Below are positions 8,155 through 16,445 of a stretch of 64,000 nt of DNA, one piece after another (position 1 is the first letter of the stretch; each line of letters opens with the position of its first letter). The position numbers and the translations under genes were made by a program. Source of the stretch: CAVYXZ01 sp963772595 (GTDB taxonomy: Bacteria; Chloroflexota; Anaerolineae; Aggregatilineales; Phototrophicaceae); assembly GCA_963772595.1 (NCBI GenBank), contig CAVYXZ010000012.1, positions 62,001 to 126,000 on the forward strand, given 5' to 3'. The notes below the pieces were generated by a model, which saw only the letters and a list, made by a program, of their open reading frames with translations, searched no databases and was not told the DNA's origin.

Positions 8155-8793
8155 ATGGACACACTGGACGCAGTTCGCCGCGCGATTATTGAAGGCAATA
8201 CGGCAGACGCCGAGCAGGGCGTTGAGGCGGCCCTGGCCGCAGGCACAGACGCCGCATCGATTCTCAACGACAGTTTGATCCCGGCGATGGCCGAGGTCGG
8301 GCGCTTGTACGAAGAAGGCGAATATTTCGTGCCGGAGATGCTCATCGCGGCCCGCGCCATGAAAGCCGGGCTGGCCCTGCTGAGGCCTCATCTGATCGCA
8401 GGCCATGTCGAGCCGCTGGGCCGGGTGGCGATTGCGACGGTTCAGGGCGACCTGCATGACATCGGCAAGAATCTGGTGAGCCTGATGCTCGAAGGGGCAG
8501 GCTTCGAGATTGTGGACCTGGGGACAGGTGCCGACCCGCAGAAGTTCATCGAGGCGGTGCAGCAGCAGCAGGTCGATATTGTGGCGATGTCGGCGCTGCT
8601 CACCACGACGATGATTCGCATGAAAGATACGGTGCAGGCACTGCAAACGGCAGGGCTGCGCGATCAGGTTAAGATTATCGTGGGCGGCGCGCCCATCACC
8701 CAGCACTTTGCCGACGAGATCGGCGCGGACGGCTACGCACCGGATGCCAGCCAGGCGGTGACGCTTGCCCGGCGCTTGATAGCGGTTTCCTGA
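8155..8793 (+). CDS. Corrinoid (cobalamin-binding) methyl-carrier protein
   Basis: Methyl carrier of the MtaC/MtbC/MttC type: it accepts a methyl group on Co(I) from a substrate methyltransferase and hands it to a second one. Residues 1-85 form the helical cap domain and 88-210 the Rossmann-like B12 domain with GDLHDIGKN; H101 is the expected lower axial cobalt ligand of the DxHxxG motif. The family's S/T...GG pattern follows (MSALLTTT, IVGGAP). It is the first gene of a seven-gene operon containing its partners. AGGA at 8141-8144 serves as Shine-Dalgarno. Confidence 0.93.
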   Translation: MDTLDAVRRAIIEGNTADAEQGVEAALAAGTDAASILNDSLIPAMAEVGRLYEEGEYFVPEMLIAARAMKAGLALLRPHLIAGHVEPLGRVAIATVQGDLHDIGKNLVSLMLEGAGFEIVDLGTGADPQKFIEAVQQQQVDIVAMSALLTTTMIRMKDTVQALQTAGLRDQVKIIVGGAPITQHFADEIGADGYAPDASQAVTLARRLIAVS

Positions 8794-8804
8794 GCAGCAC
8801 AGTC

Positions 8805-9890
8805 ATGACCCGCTGGTCTGAATTCGACTCTGCGGATTGGTCGCAGCTAGAGGCGACCTGGCGGTCCTGGTGGGCTGGTGAGTTGGAGCGCCCCCTGGTC
8901 ACGATTGTGACGCGGGATCCAGGTGCCTTTCCCCCGGCAGGTGATGATTTTCTCAGCCGTTTCGACCTGGAGCAGCCCGCCGAACAGGTGATCGATTACT
9001 TCGAGCAGCAGTTCGAGAGCATCCACTATTATGGCGATGCCTTTCCGAAGTGGTGGGTCAACTTCGGCGCGGGCATTATGGCGGCTTTTCTGGGGTCGGG
9101 CGTCGAGTATCGCACCGGGACCACCTGGTTTCATCCCCTGCCGGTCGAGTCGCTGGCCGCGATCCAGCCGGTCTATGACCCACAGAACGTCTGGTGGCGG
9201 CGCGTCCAGGAGATCACCTGTGCAGCAGCGTCCCGCTGGGCCGGGAAGGTCGTCATCGGCTATACCGACCTGGGTGGCAACCTGGATATTCTCGCCAGTC
9301 TGCGCAGCACCGAAAAGCTCCTGCTGGACTGCGTCGAGTCGCCTGAGGAAGTAGACCGCCTGACGCGGGCCATCACGACGCTGTGGCTGCGCTATTTCGA
9401 CGAATTTGAGGCGCTGCTGCCGGAGTCACAGGCGGGCCGCACGGCCTGGGCACCGCCCTGGTCGCCGACACGCGGTTACATGCTGCAAAGCGATTTTAGC
9501 TATATGATCTCGCCGCAGATGTTCGAACGCTATGTGATGCCGGACCTCATCACCTGCTGCGAGGCGCTGGATTACCCCTTCTATCACATGGACGGCAAAG
9601 GCCAACTGGTGCATCTGGATTTGCTGCTGTCGATTGACAAGCTGCGCGGAATCCAGTGGCAGCCGGGTGACGGGCAGCCGCTGGCCGATAAATGGCTGGA
9701 TGTGCTGCGCCGCATTCGGGATGGCGGCAAGCTCTGCCAGGTTTTCGTTACGCTGGAAGGCGCGCTCACCATTACGCGGGAACTGGGCGGCCAGGGCTTT
9801 CTGTTCGACATCCTCGACCAGGGCGAAAGCATCAGCGCCGGGCAGGTGGCGGCCTTTTTCGACGCGCTTGAGCGTGTGAGCCAGGGCTGA
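8805..9890 (+). CDS. UroD-family (PF01208) methyltransferase, first copy
   Basis: TIM-barrel protein of the uroporphyrinogen decarboxylase superfamily, 361 aa. In corrinoid operons such proteins transfer methyl groups between a methylated substrate, the corrinoid protein and an acceptor. It lacks the RQAGRY motif of HemE. MtaA/MtbA-type members bind Zn through a His-x-Cys motif; here the equivalent region reads YHMDGKGQLVH with no cysteine, so metal binding or activation differs. It lies 11 bp after the corrinoid protein gene. Substrate unknown; an O-methyl or N-methyl compound is the general expectation. Confidence 0.8.
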   Translation: MTRWSEFDSADWSQLEATWRSWWAGELERPLVTIVTRDPGAFPPAGDDFLSRFDLEQPAEQVIDYFEQQFESIHYYGDAFPKWWVNFGAGIMAAFLGSGVEYRTGTTWFHPLPVESLAAIQPVYDPQNVWWRRVQEITCAAASRWAGKVVIGYTDLGGNLDILASLRSTEKLLLDCVESPEEVDRLTRAITTLWLRYFDEFEALLPESQAGRTAWAPPWSPTRGYMLQSDFSYMISPQMFERYVMPDLITCCEALDYPFYHMDGKGQLVHLDLLLSIDKLRGIQWQPGDGQPLADKWLDVLRRIRDGGKLCQVFVTLEGALTITRELGGQGFLFDILDQGESISAGQVAAFFDALERVSQG

Positions 9891-9895
9891 GTGCG

Positions 9896-11806
9896 ATGTC
9901 AGACAAAGTCCGTCATCAGCTTGTCTTAATGCCCTCCGGGCGACAGGGAACCATAGACGAGGGGCTGACCTTGCTGGATGCAGCGGCCCAACTGGGCGTC
10001 GAACTGGAGTCGATCTGCGGCGGCAGACAGACCTGCGGTAAGTGCCGGGTCCGGCCCGAAAACCATGCGGAACAACTCTCCCTCCCGACCGCCTCCGAAC
10101 AGGCTTACGCGGACAGGCACTCGCTCGATCTCAGCCAGGAACGCTTAGCCTGCGCGACTCACATTCTCGGCGATGTCCGGCTCCAGATCCCGGCCTCCAG
10201 TCTGGCGCGCAAGCAGGTCATCCTCAAAGGAGCCTCGGCGCTGCACGTGGACATTAAGCCCGCCGTGCAGATCAAATACGTCGAGGTAGCCCCAGCCACA
10301 GCGGGCGGACCCTCAGATGCCCGCCGTCTGCGCAGCGCACTGGCCGAGCAGTGGGAACTGCACGACCTGACGCTGGACCTGCCGGTGCTGCGAGCACTGC
10401 CGGAAGCGCTGCGTGCCGCCAACGGGGCGGTCACGGTCAGCATCTGGCGTGAACAGGCGGTGATTCGCATTGAAGCCGGTTACGTCGAAAGCCTCTACGG
10501 GCTGGCCGTAGACCTCGGCTCGACGACGATGGCCGCGCATCTCTGCGATTTGCGCAGCGGGGACGTGTTAGCGACCAAAACGCTGATGAATCCGCAGGTG
10601 CGTTTTGGCGAGGATCTCGTCAGCCGCATCAGCTTTGCGCGTGAAGCCCAGGGGACGGCCCGGCTGCATCATGCGGTGATTCAGGCACTGAACCGGCTGG
10701 CTGCTCAAGCCGCGCAGACTGCCGGGATCGGCTCGCAGGAGATTACCGACGCGGTGGTGGTGGGCAACACGGTCATGCAGCATCTGCTGCTGGGTGTCAG
10801 CCCGGACGAACTGGGGCATCTGCCCTTCGCGCTGGCCGTCGAGGACGCGCTCGATCTCCAGGCGCGCGACCTGGGCCTGAAGGCGCTGCACAAAGGCGCG
10901 CGGGTCCACATTCTGCCCTGTATCGCTGGCTATGTGGGCGCGGATAACGCCAGCGTCCTGCTCGCGGAGTACGCCAGCCTGGATGATGGAATCACGCTGA
11001 TCGTCGATATTGGCACCAACGCCGAGATCCTGCTTTGCGCGGGTGAGCGCATCCTCTCCGCGTCGAGTCCGACCGGCCCGGCCTTCGAAGGCGCCCAGAT
11101 TCTGCACGGCCAGCGGGCAGCGGTGGGCGCGATTGAGCGCGTGCGCGTCGGCGCTGACGGGAGGCTGCGCTACAAAGTCATCGGCGATGAACGCTGGAGC
11201 GATGATCTGCCGGATGGTGAAAGCCTCGCGCCGACGGGAATTTGCGGCTCCGGCATTATCGAAGCGGTGGCCGAGTGCTTCGCCGCCGGGATCATCAGCC
11301 GCGATGGCCGCTTTCAGCCGGGTGAGCAGGTCCGCTTTAAGGGCAAACTGGGCGAGATCGTCCTGGCCGGGGCTAAAGAGAGCGCCACCGGGGAGGAGAT
11401 TCTGCTCACGCAGCATGACGTGCGCGCGATCCAACTGGCGAAGGCCGCGCTGTATTCCGGCGTGCGTCTGCTGATGGATCATCTTGGCGTCGATCATGTC
11501 GATCATATCCGGCTGGCCGGGGCCTTTGGCAGCGTGATTAACCCCTTTTACGCCATGTCTATCGGCCTGATCCCAGACTGCGACCTGGATGAAGTTGTGG
11601 CGGTGGGCAACGCCGCCGGGGATGGCGCGCGCATGGCCCTGCTCAACGTCGATGAACGCGATGCGATTCAGCGGCTGGTAGCGGGTATCGAATATGTCGA
11701 AACCGCTGCCGAAGCCGATTTTCAAGATTATTTCGTGGATGCACTGCATCTGCCTCATGCAATAGATCTATTTCCTCATCTAAACAAGTTCAGGAGCGTA
11801 ACATGA
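9896..11806 (+). CDS. RACo-type reductive activator of corrinoid proteins (ASKHA, DUF4445)
   Basis: ATP-dependent activator that reduces inactive Co(II) corrinoid back to Co(I). Residues 1-95 are a [2Fe-2S] ferredoxin domain with C41, C47, C50 and C86 (CGGRQTCGKC then LACATH). A linker domain follows to about 200, then an acetate kinase/Hsp70-like ATPase with phosphate-binding segments GLAVDLGSTTMA, LIVDIGTNAEI and GICGSGIIE. The 636-aa length and order match RACo/DUF4445. Starts at ATG 9896, 5 bp after the upstream stop, and overlaps the next gene by 4 bp. Its presence shows that the corrinoid protein at 8155 is redox-active. Confidence 0.93.
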   Translation: MSDKVRHQLVLMPSGRQGTIDEGLTLLDAAAQLGVELESICGGRQTCGKCRVRPENHAEQLSLPTASEQAYADRHSLDLSQERLACATHILGDVRLQIPASSLARKQVILKGASALHVDIKPAVQIKYVEVAPATAGGPSDARRLRSALAEQWELHDLTLDLPVLRALPEALRAANGAVTVSIWREQAVIRIEAGYVESLYGLAVDLGSTTMAAHLCDLRSGDVLATKTLMNPQVRFGEDLVSRISFAREAQGTARLHHAVIQALNRLAAQAAQTAGIGSQEITDAVVVGNTVMQHLLLGVSPDELGHLPFALAVEDALDLQARDLGLKALHKGARVHILPCIAGYVGADNASVLLAEYASLDDGITLIVDIGTNAEILLCAGERILSASSPTGPAFEGAQILHGQRAAVGAIERVRVGADGRLRYKVIGDERWSDDLPDGESLAPTGICGSGIIEAVAECFAAGIISRDGRFQPGEQVRFKGKLGEIVLAGAKESATGEEILLTQHDVRAIQLAKAALYSGVRLLMDHLGVDHVDHIRLAGAFGSVINPFYAMSIGLIPDCDLDEVVAVGNAAGDGARMALLNVDERDAIQRLVAGIEYVETAAEADFQDYFVDALHLPHAIDLFPHLNKFRSVT

Positions 11807-12699
11807 AGACTTCGCTGCAAGCACTACTGGCCGATGGCAGCGTCATCGTGGCCGATGGCGGCATGGGCACCATGCTGTTCAATGCCGGTCTGCCGCGTGG
11901 CGACGCGCCGGAGCAGTGGAACATCACGCATCCCGACGAGGTGCGGCGCATTCATGCCGGGTATATCGCGGCGGGCGCGCAGATTATCCTCAGCAATACC
12001 TTCGGTGGCAGCCGCATACGGCTGGGTCTTCATGGCCTGACGGATCAGGTGACCGAGTTGAACACTGCGGCGGCACGGCTGGCCCGTGCCGAAGCGGACG
12101 CGGCCCTGGTACCGGTGCTGGTAGGCGGCTCTATCGGCCCGACCGGCGTCATGCTCGAACCGCTGGGCGATCTGACCGTCGCGGAGGCCGTTCATATCTT
12201 CGAAGAGCAGGCGCGCGCGCTGGCTGCCGGTGGAGTGGATGTCTTCTGGATCGAGACCATGTCGGCGTTGGAAGAAGTGCGTGCCGCCGTCGAAGCCTGC
12301 CATCATGCCAATCCGGCTATACCGGTGGTGGGCACCATGACCTTTGATACGCACGGTCGCACCATGATGGGAGTCAGCCCGGCGATGGCCGTCACTGCCC
12401 TGGCCGACCTGGGCCTGAACGCCTGGGGGGCCAATTGTGGCAACGGCCCGGCAGAGATCGAAGGGGTCATCAGCGCGATGTCGGAGACGCAGCCCGATGC
12501 CGTCCTGATCGCCAAGTCGAACGCCGGTCTACCGCACATGGAAGGCGACGCCACCGTCTATGATGCGACCCCCGACGACATGGGCCAGTATGCGCAGCGG
12601 GTCCTGGCCTGTGGCGCGCGCATCATCGGGGCCTGCTGTGGCAGCACACCGGAGCATATCCGCGCGATTGCCGTGTCCCTGCGGACTGAGACCGCATGA
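11803..12699 (+). CDS. Homocysteine S-methyltransferase family protein
   Basis: Zn-dependent TIM-barrel of the BHMT/MetH N-terminal family, 298 aa. Motifs are DGGMGTMLF near the N terminus, ILSNTFGGSR, GANCGNGP and GACCGSTPEHIRA; the cysteines of the last two segments are the zinc and thiol-activating ligands in the family. It may pass the methyl group from the corrinoid protein to homocysteine, making methionine, or transfer it to another thiol. Start ATG overlaps the RACo stop (ATGA) and its own stop overlaps the DUF1638 gene in the same manner, so it is translationally coupled. Confidence 0.88.
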   Translation: MKTSLQALLADGSVIVADGGMGTMLFNAGLPRGDAPEQWNITHPDEVRRIHAGYIAAGAQIILSNTFGGSRIRLGLHGLTDQVTELNTAAARLARAEADAALVPVLVGGSIGPTGVMLEPLGDLTVAEAVHIFEEQARALAAGGVDVFWIETMSALEEVRAAVEACHHANPAIPVVGTMTFDTHGRTMMGVSPAMAVTALADLGLNAWGANCGNGPAEIEGVISAMSETQPDAVLIAKSNAGLPHMEGDATVYDATPDDMGQYAQRVLACGARIIGACCGSTPEHIRAIAVSLRTETA

Positions 12700-13445
12700 G
12701 CCGCTACCTGGCCCTGGCCTGCTCAGCGCTGGCGCGCAGCATCTACAGCCTGGCGGCGTCCGGGCCGCACATCGTTACCGTGCGCCTCTTCGACCAGGGG
12801 CTGCATAACCGGCCTGCCAACCTGCGCCAACAGCTTCAGCACGGCGTCGATGCTATCGAAGCGGGCGAGGCTGACGCGATTCTGCTGGCCTATGGCATCT
12901 GCGGCAGTTCGACGCTGGGCTTGCGTGCGGGCGAGATCCCGCTGGTGATCCCGCGCGCTCATGACTGCGTCACGCTCTACCTGGGGTCGCGCGAGCGCTA
13001 TCAGGAAGAATTCGACGCGCAGCCCGGCACCTACTGGTACAGCGCCGATTACCTGGAGCGCAGCAAATCCAACGGCGGGTTGGGCGCGTTCATGGTCGAC
13101 GATTCATACGATGAATACGTGGCGCGCTATGGTCAGGATAACGCTGACTACCTGATGAGCGTCATGAGCAAATGGAACAAACACTATACCCGCGCGGTCT
13201 TCATCGACACCGGCCAGGGCGATACCGAAGGCTATGAAGCCCTGGCGCGCGAGCAGGCTGAGCAGCGCGACTGGCAGTATGAGCGCATGGCGGGCAGCCG
13301 CCGCCTGCTGGAGATGCTGGTGAGCGGCGACTGGGACCCGGATGAATTCCTGGTGGTTCCGCCCGGCCATGTGATCCGGCAGTCTGCTGACGAAGGGCTA
13401 ATTGAGGCCGTGATGATTGAAGGAGCAAGCGATGGCGATTATTGA
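12696..13445 (+). CDS. DUF1638 domain protein
   Basis: 249-aa cytosolic protein of the DUF1638 family, recognised by LLAYGICGSSTLGL and PLVIPRAHDCVTLYLGSRERY. Members are commonly found beside corrinoid methyltransferases, RACo-like proteins and UroD-family genes, but the biochemical function is not established. Two cysteines (YGIC and HDC) and nearby His could form a metal or cofactor site. It overlaps the preceding gene by 4 bp and the following methyltransferase by 14 bp, so it belongs to the methyl-transfer operon. Confidence 0.85.
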   Translation: MSRYLALACSALARSIYSLAASGPHIVTVRLFDQGLHNRPANLRQQLQHGVDAIEAGEADAILLAYGICGSSTLGLRAGEIPLVIPRAHDCVTLYLGSRERYQEEFDAQPGTYWYSADYLERSKSNGGLGAFMVDDSYDEYVARYGQDNADYLMSVMSKWNKHYTRAVFIDTGQGDTEGYEALAREQAEQRDWQYERMAGSRRLLEMLVSGDWDPDEFLVVPPGHVIRQSADEGLIEAVMIEGASDGDY

Positions 13446-14544
13446 ACAAGAATTTATGGACCTGACCCCGACGCTGGATGTCGAGGCCTTCTGGGCGGAG
13501 GACGCGCAGTGCTGGGTGCGTGGGACTGATAAACCGCGCTGTGGGCTGGAGTTTTCGCCGGACGATCACTGGCTGTTCGAGTTCTTAGACGTCGAATCGA
13601 CGCTGCGCTATTACCGGGACAAAGCTTACCGGGATGAACTGCACCGGGCGGCCAATATGGTCACCGAGCGTTTTGTCGGGAAGACCTTTTTCGAAGAGGA
13701 TACCTGGGAATTCCAGCCGCATCGCATCGAGAACCTGTTTGACTGCGTCTTCTCCTATACCGAGGGCGCGACGCCCTGGCTCACCCCGGCTACCGACGAC
13801 CCGGACGAATTTGCGCGCATCCTCGACAAGGCCGAAGCGACCGACATGGCGCAGTGGACCTTCCCCGACGCTTACTTACAGGAATGGGAGCTGCGTAAAG
13901 CCAGGGGCGACAGCCTGCCCATGCTGGGTGAGGGCAGCCGGGGACCGGCCACGATCATGACCTCGGTGCTGCGCCCTGAAACGGTCTTCTTCTGGATGTA
14001 CGATTATCCCGACCTGATGTGCCGCTTCCGGGACATCCTGGCGCAGAAGATGGTCGAACTCAACCAGACGCTGCGCGATTTTAGCGGCAACACGCAGCCC
14101 GGCTGGTGGATCACCGACGACAACAGCGCGCTGTTTAATCCGCCCTTGTATAAGGAATTCTGCGTGCCGGTCCTCCAGACCGTGCTGGATACCTTCGCAC
14201 CAGGGGATGCCCGGCGCTACCAGCATTCGGACAGCTCGATGGGCCATCACCTGGACGCACAGCGCGAACTGGGCATCAACGTGGTTAATTACGGGCCGGG
14301 GGTCGATGTCGCGCTGATCCGCGAGAAGATGCCTGACGCGGTCATTAAAGGGCACATGCCGCCTTTCCTGCTGCGCAACGATTCCGCTGAGGCTATCCGG
14401 GCGAAGGTCGTCTCCGATTTTCAGATTGCCGGGGCAGATGGCCTGCTGGTGATCGCCACCGCCGGATCGCTGGCGGCGGGCACGGGGGTAGGCCGGATGC
14501 GCTGGCTGATGCAGGTGGTGCAGGACGAGTGCCGCTACGATTAG
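13432..14544 (+). CDS. UroD-family (PF01208) methyltransferase, second copy
   Basis: A second TIM-barrel protein of the uroporphyrinogen decarboxylase superfamily, 370 aa, and only distantly similar to the copy at 8805. The start was chosen by a strong AAGGAG at 13420-13425, 6 bp before ATG 13432, inside the end of the DUF1638 gene; an in-frame TTG at 13417 is less likely. The expected zinc His-x-Cys motif is replaced by RYQHSDSSMGHHL, with no cysteine. The two copies probably act as substrate-specific and acceptor-specific partners of the corrinoid protein. Last gene of the operon. Confidence 0.8.
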   Translation: MAIIEQEFMDLTPTLDVEAFWAEDAQCWVRGTDKPRCGLEFSPDDHWLFEFLDVESTLRYYRDKAYRDELHRAANMVTERFVGKTFFEEDTWEFQPHRIENLFDCVFSYTEGATPWLTPATDDPDEFARILDKAEATDMAQWTFPDAYLQEWELRKARGDSLPMLGEGSRGPATIMTSVLRPETVFFWMYDYPDLMCRFRDILAQKMVELNQTLRDFSGNTQPGWWITDDNSALFNPPLYKEFCVPVLQTVLDTFAPGDARRYQHSDSSMGHHLDAQRELGINVVNYGPGVDVALIREKMPDAVIKGHMPPFLLRNDSAEAIRAKVVSDFQIAGADGLLVIATAGSLAAGTGVGRMRWLMQVVQDECRYD

Positions 14545-14545
14545 C

Positions 14546-16210
14546 TCAGGCCAGCACGCCCAGGGTGTCCAACTGCACCAGCAGGTCAAGGCCGTTGCGC
14601 AGGGGCATCCGCTGTGGCTGGGCCTGAATCTGGCCGATGAACGCTTCGAGATCGCTCAGGGTATGCGCGCCATCCAGCAGGCGCAGCACGATCTCCTCCG
14701 CCGGGTGCAGGTCCAGGTAGTCCTGCGTCTGGCGGTTGGTGACGCGGCGCGTCTTGCGAATCATGCCCTGGAAGAAATACAGGCCCTCGCCAAGCTGGGC
14801 GTTGGGCGATAGCGCCAGCGGTCGCCCGGCGTAATCCGCGCGTGGGTCTACCGCCTCCTGAGTCACGCCGAAGAGGCCGTTGACCAACTGCTGCGCCTCT
14901 TCCAGCGGATAGCTGCCGAAGAGACTCAGCGACTCGGCGCGGTAGGCATAGCCGGAGGCCAGACGCATGAAGCTCTCGCCCGCGTGGAGTTCCAGCGAGT
15001 CGGTGCGGTTGACGGTGCGCTGCGCTTCCCACCACCAGTTTTCCATCAGGAAGTTGTTGCCGTACCAGAACTCGGCCATCTGGCGATAGGCCTGCAAATA
15101 GGTGCGGTAGGTATCCTCGTAGAAAGCCCAGTAGCGCTGGATCTCGGCGTCGCTGCTGGCGCTGAATGAAGAGTTGATGGCGTAGGCCGCCTTCTGGCCC
15201 AGTTCATGCGCGATCATCACGCCGGAGGAGAGGATCGGGTCCACGAAACCGGCGGAATCTCCGGCCATCGCCCAGCCATTGCCGCTCTTCTGCGCGCTCT
15301 CGTAGGACCAGTCCTGCACGGCGTAGAGGTCGCGGTCCTGCCCCGGCATAAAGCGGCCCAGAGACGCGCCCTCCAGCACGGCGGCGATCTCCGGGCAGCT
15401 TGCGATCTCTTCGCGGTAGAGATCCAGTGGATCGGCGGCTTTGAGCGTCTCGCGGCTGGTGACGAGTCCGATGCTCAGCACGCTGTCGCTGGCCGGGATG
15501 CACCAGAACCAGCCGCGCGCGCTGGTCGCCAGGAAGATGCGCGTGTAGCGCGGGTGCCCCATGTAATCTTCCAGCCAATGGTAGCCGCTCCAGTAGCCAT
15601 AGAGGGCGTAGTTGTTCATTTTCTCGGAGTAGTGCCGGTTGTTCAGCGCATGACCCAGCAGCGCCTCCTGCCCGGTGCAGTCCATCAGCCAGGTACAGTC
15701 CAGGCTGCCCGTGCCGCTGTCGTCGCGGACTTCGACGCCGGTCACACGCGCATCTGGTCCGCTGCCGTCGTAATTCACCTGAGTCACGCGCGCGCCCTGC
15801 CGCACCTCGACGCCCATCTCCGCCGCGTGCAGCAAAAGCTGTTCGTCGTATTCCGCGCGGCGCACCTGCCAGCCTTTGCTGTACATCTCCGGCAGGGGAA
15901 TGCCCCGGTCCAGCAGCGGCCTGACCACGCGGTCGAAATCGAAGCCCCAGGGCTGGCGGTCGTGGCCCCAGACGTAGGTCGCGCCGGATTTCTCGATGAA
16001 GCCGTACTTGTTGATGCGTTCATAGGCGCCCATGTCGTGCAGCACCGGGCTGGCCCCGGCCAGCAGCGATTCGCCTACGTGATGGCGCGGGAACCGGGCT
16101 TTCTCCAGCAGCAGCACGCGCAGATGCGGCGAGTATTTCTTGACGAGGCTGCCGACGGTGCAGCCCGCCGGACCGCCACCTGCGATAATCAGATCGTAGT
16201 GAGTCATCAT
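14546..16210 (-). CDS. Flavin-dependent halogenase-like FAD oxidoreductase
   Basis: 554-aa FAD monooxygenase-fold protein. The nucleotide motif is IIAGGGPAG at 8-16. It carries features of flavin-dependent halogenases: HVGESLLAG, a lysine at K74 in GFIEKSGATYVWG, and the W-x-W-x-I-P motif exactly present as W234/W236/I238/P239, plus GDSAGFVDPILSSGV near 317. In characterised halogenases the Trp motif blocks monooxygenation and a Lys relays HOCl. K74 being that lysine is inference, since classes place it differently. A geranylgeranyl reductase-like or hydroxylase role is the alternative. No biosynthetic partner genes are adjacent; it converges on the corrinoid operon with 1 bp between genes. 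Confidence 0.7.
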   Translation of the reverse strand: MMTHYDLIIAGGGPAGCTVGSLVKKYSPHLRVLLLEKARFPRHHVGESLLAGASPVLHDMGAYERINKYGFIEKSGATYVWGHDRQPWGFDFDRVVRPLLDRGIPLPEMYSKGWQVRRAEYDEQLLLHAAEMGVEVRQGARVTQVNYDGSGPDARVTGVEVRDDSGTGSLDCTWLMDCTGQEALLGHALNNRHYSEKMNNYALYGYWSGYHWLEDYMGHPRYTRIFLATSARGWFWCIPASDSVLSIGLVTSRETLKAADPLDLYREEIASCPEIAAVLEGASLGRFMPGQDRDLYAVQDWSYESAQKSGNGWAMAGDSAGFVDPILSSGVMIAHELGQKAAYAINSSFSASSDAEIQRYWAFYEDTYRTYLQAYRQMAEFWYGNNFLMENWWWEAQRTVNRTDSLELHAGESFMRLASGYAYRAESLSLFGSYPLEEAQQLVNGLFGVTQEAVDPRADYAGRPLALSPNAQLGEGLYFFQGMIRKTRRVTNRQTQDYLDLHPAEEIVLRLLDGAHTLSDLEAFIGQIQAQPQRMPLRNGLDLLVQLDTLGVLA

Positions 16211-16283
16211 CCGCTCCTGAGCGTGTTCTGCGTATGATTGGAAGGCTTATAACGTGCCTGCAAATAGCTGAGAGGATTAATGT

Positions 16284-16382
16284 CACCGCTCCCTAAATCC
16301 CTCCCCGAATTCAGGGAGGGACTTGCAAAACCGCACGACACGGTTTCCCTCGGATTCGGGGGAAGGGCCGGGGATAGGGGTG
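16284..16382. repeat. Interspersed palindromic repeat, family B
   Basis: About 99 bp bounded by CACC and GGTG, with two inner hairpins: TCCCTCCCCGAATTCAGGG with its GGGAGGGA arm, and CCCTCGGATTCGGGGGAAGGG. Nearly the same unit occurs at 26571-26673 and a diverged one at 43005-43103. It fills most of the 235-bp gap between the halogenase-like gene and the BNR gene; the rest shows no feature. Confidence 0.8.
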
Positions 16383-16445
16383 GTCTTTTGAGATCAATGC
16401 CTGAGAACGGGCTATTTTTGCAGACAGACACATCTTCAAAACTCA

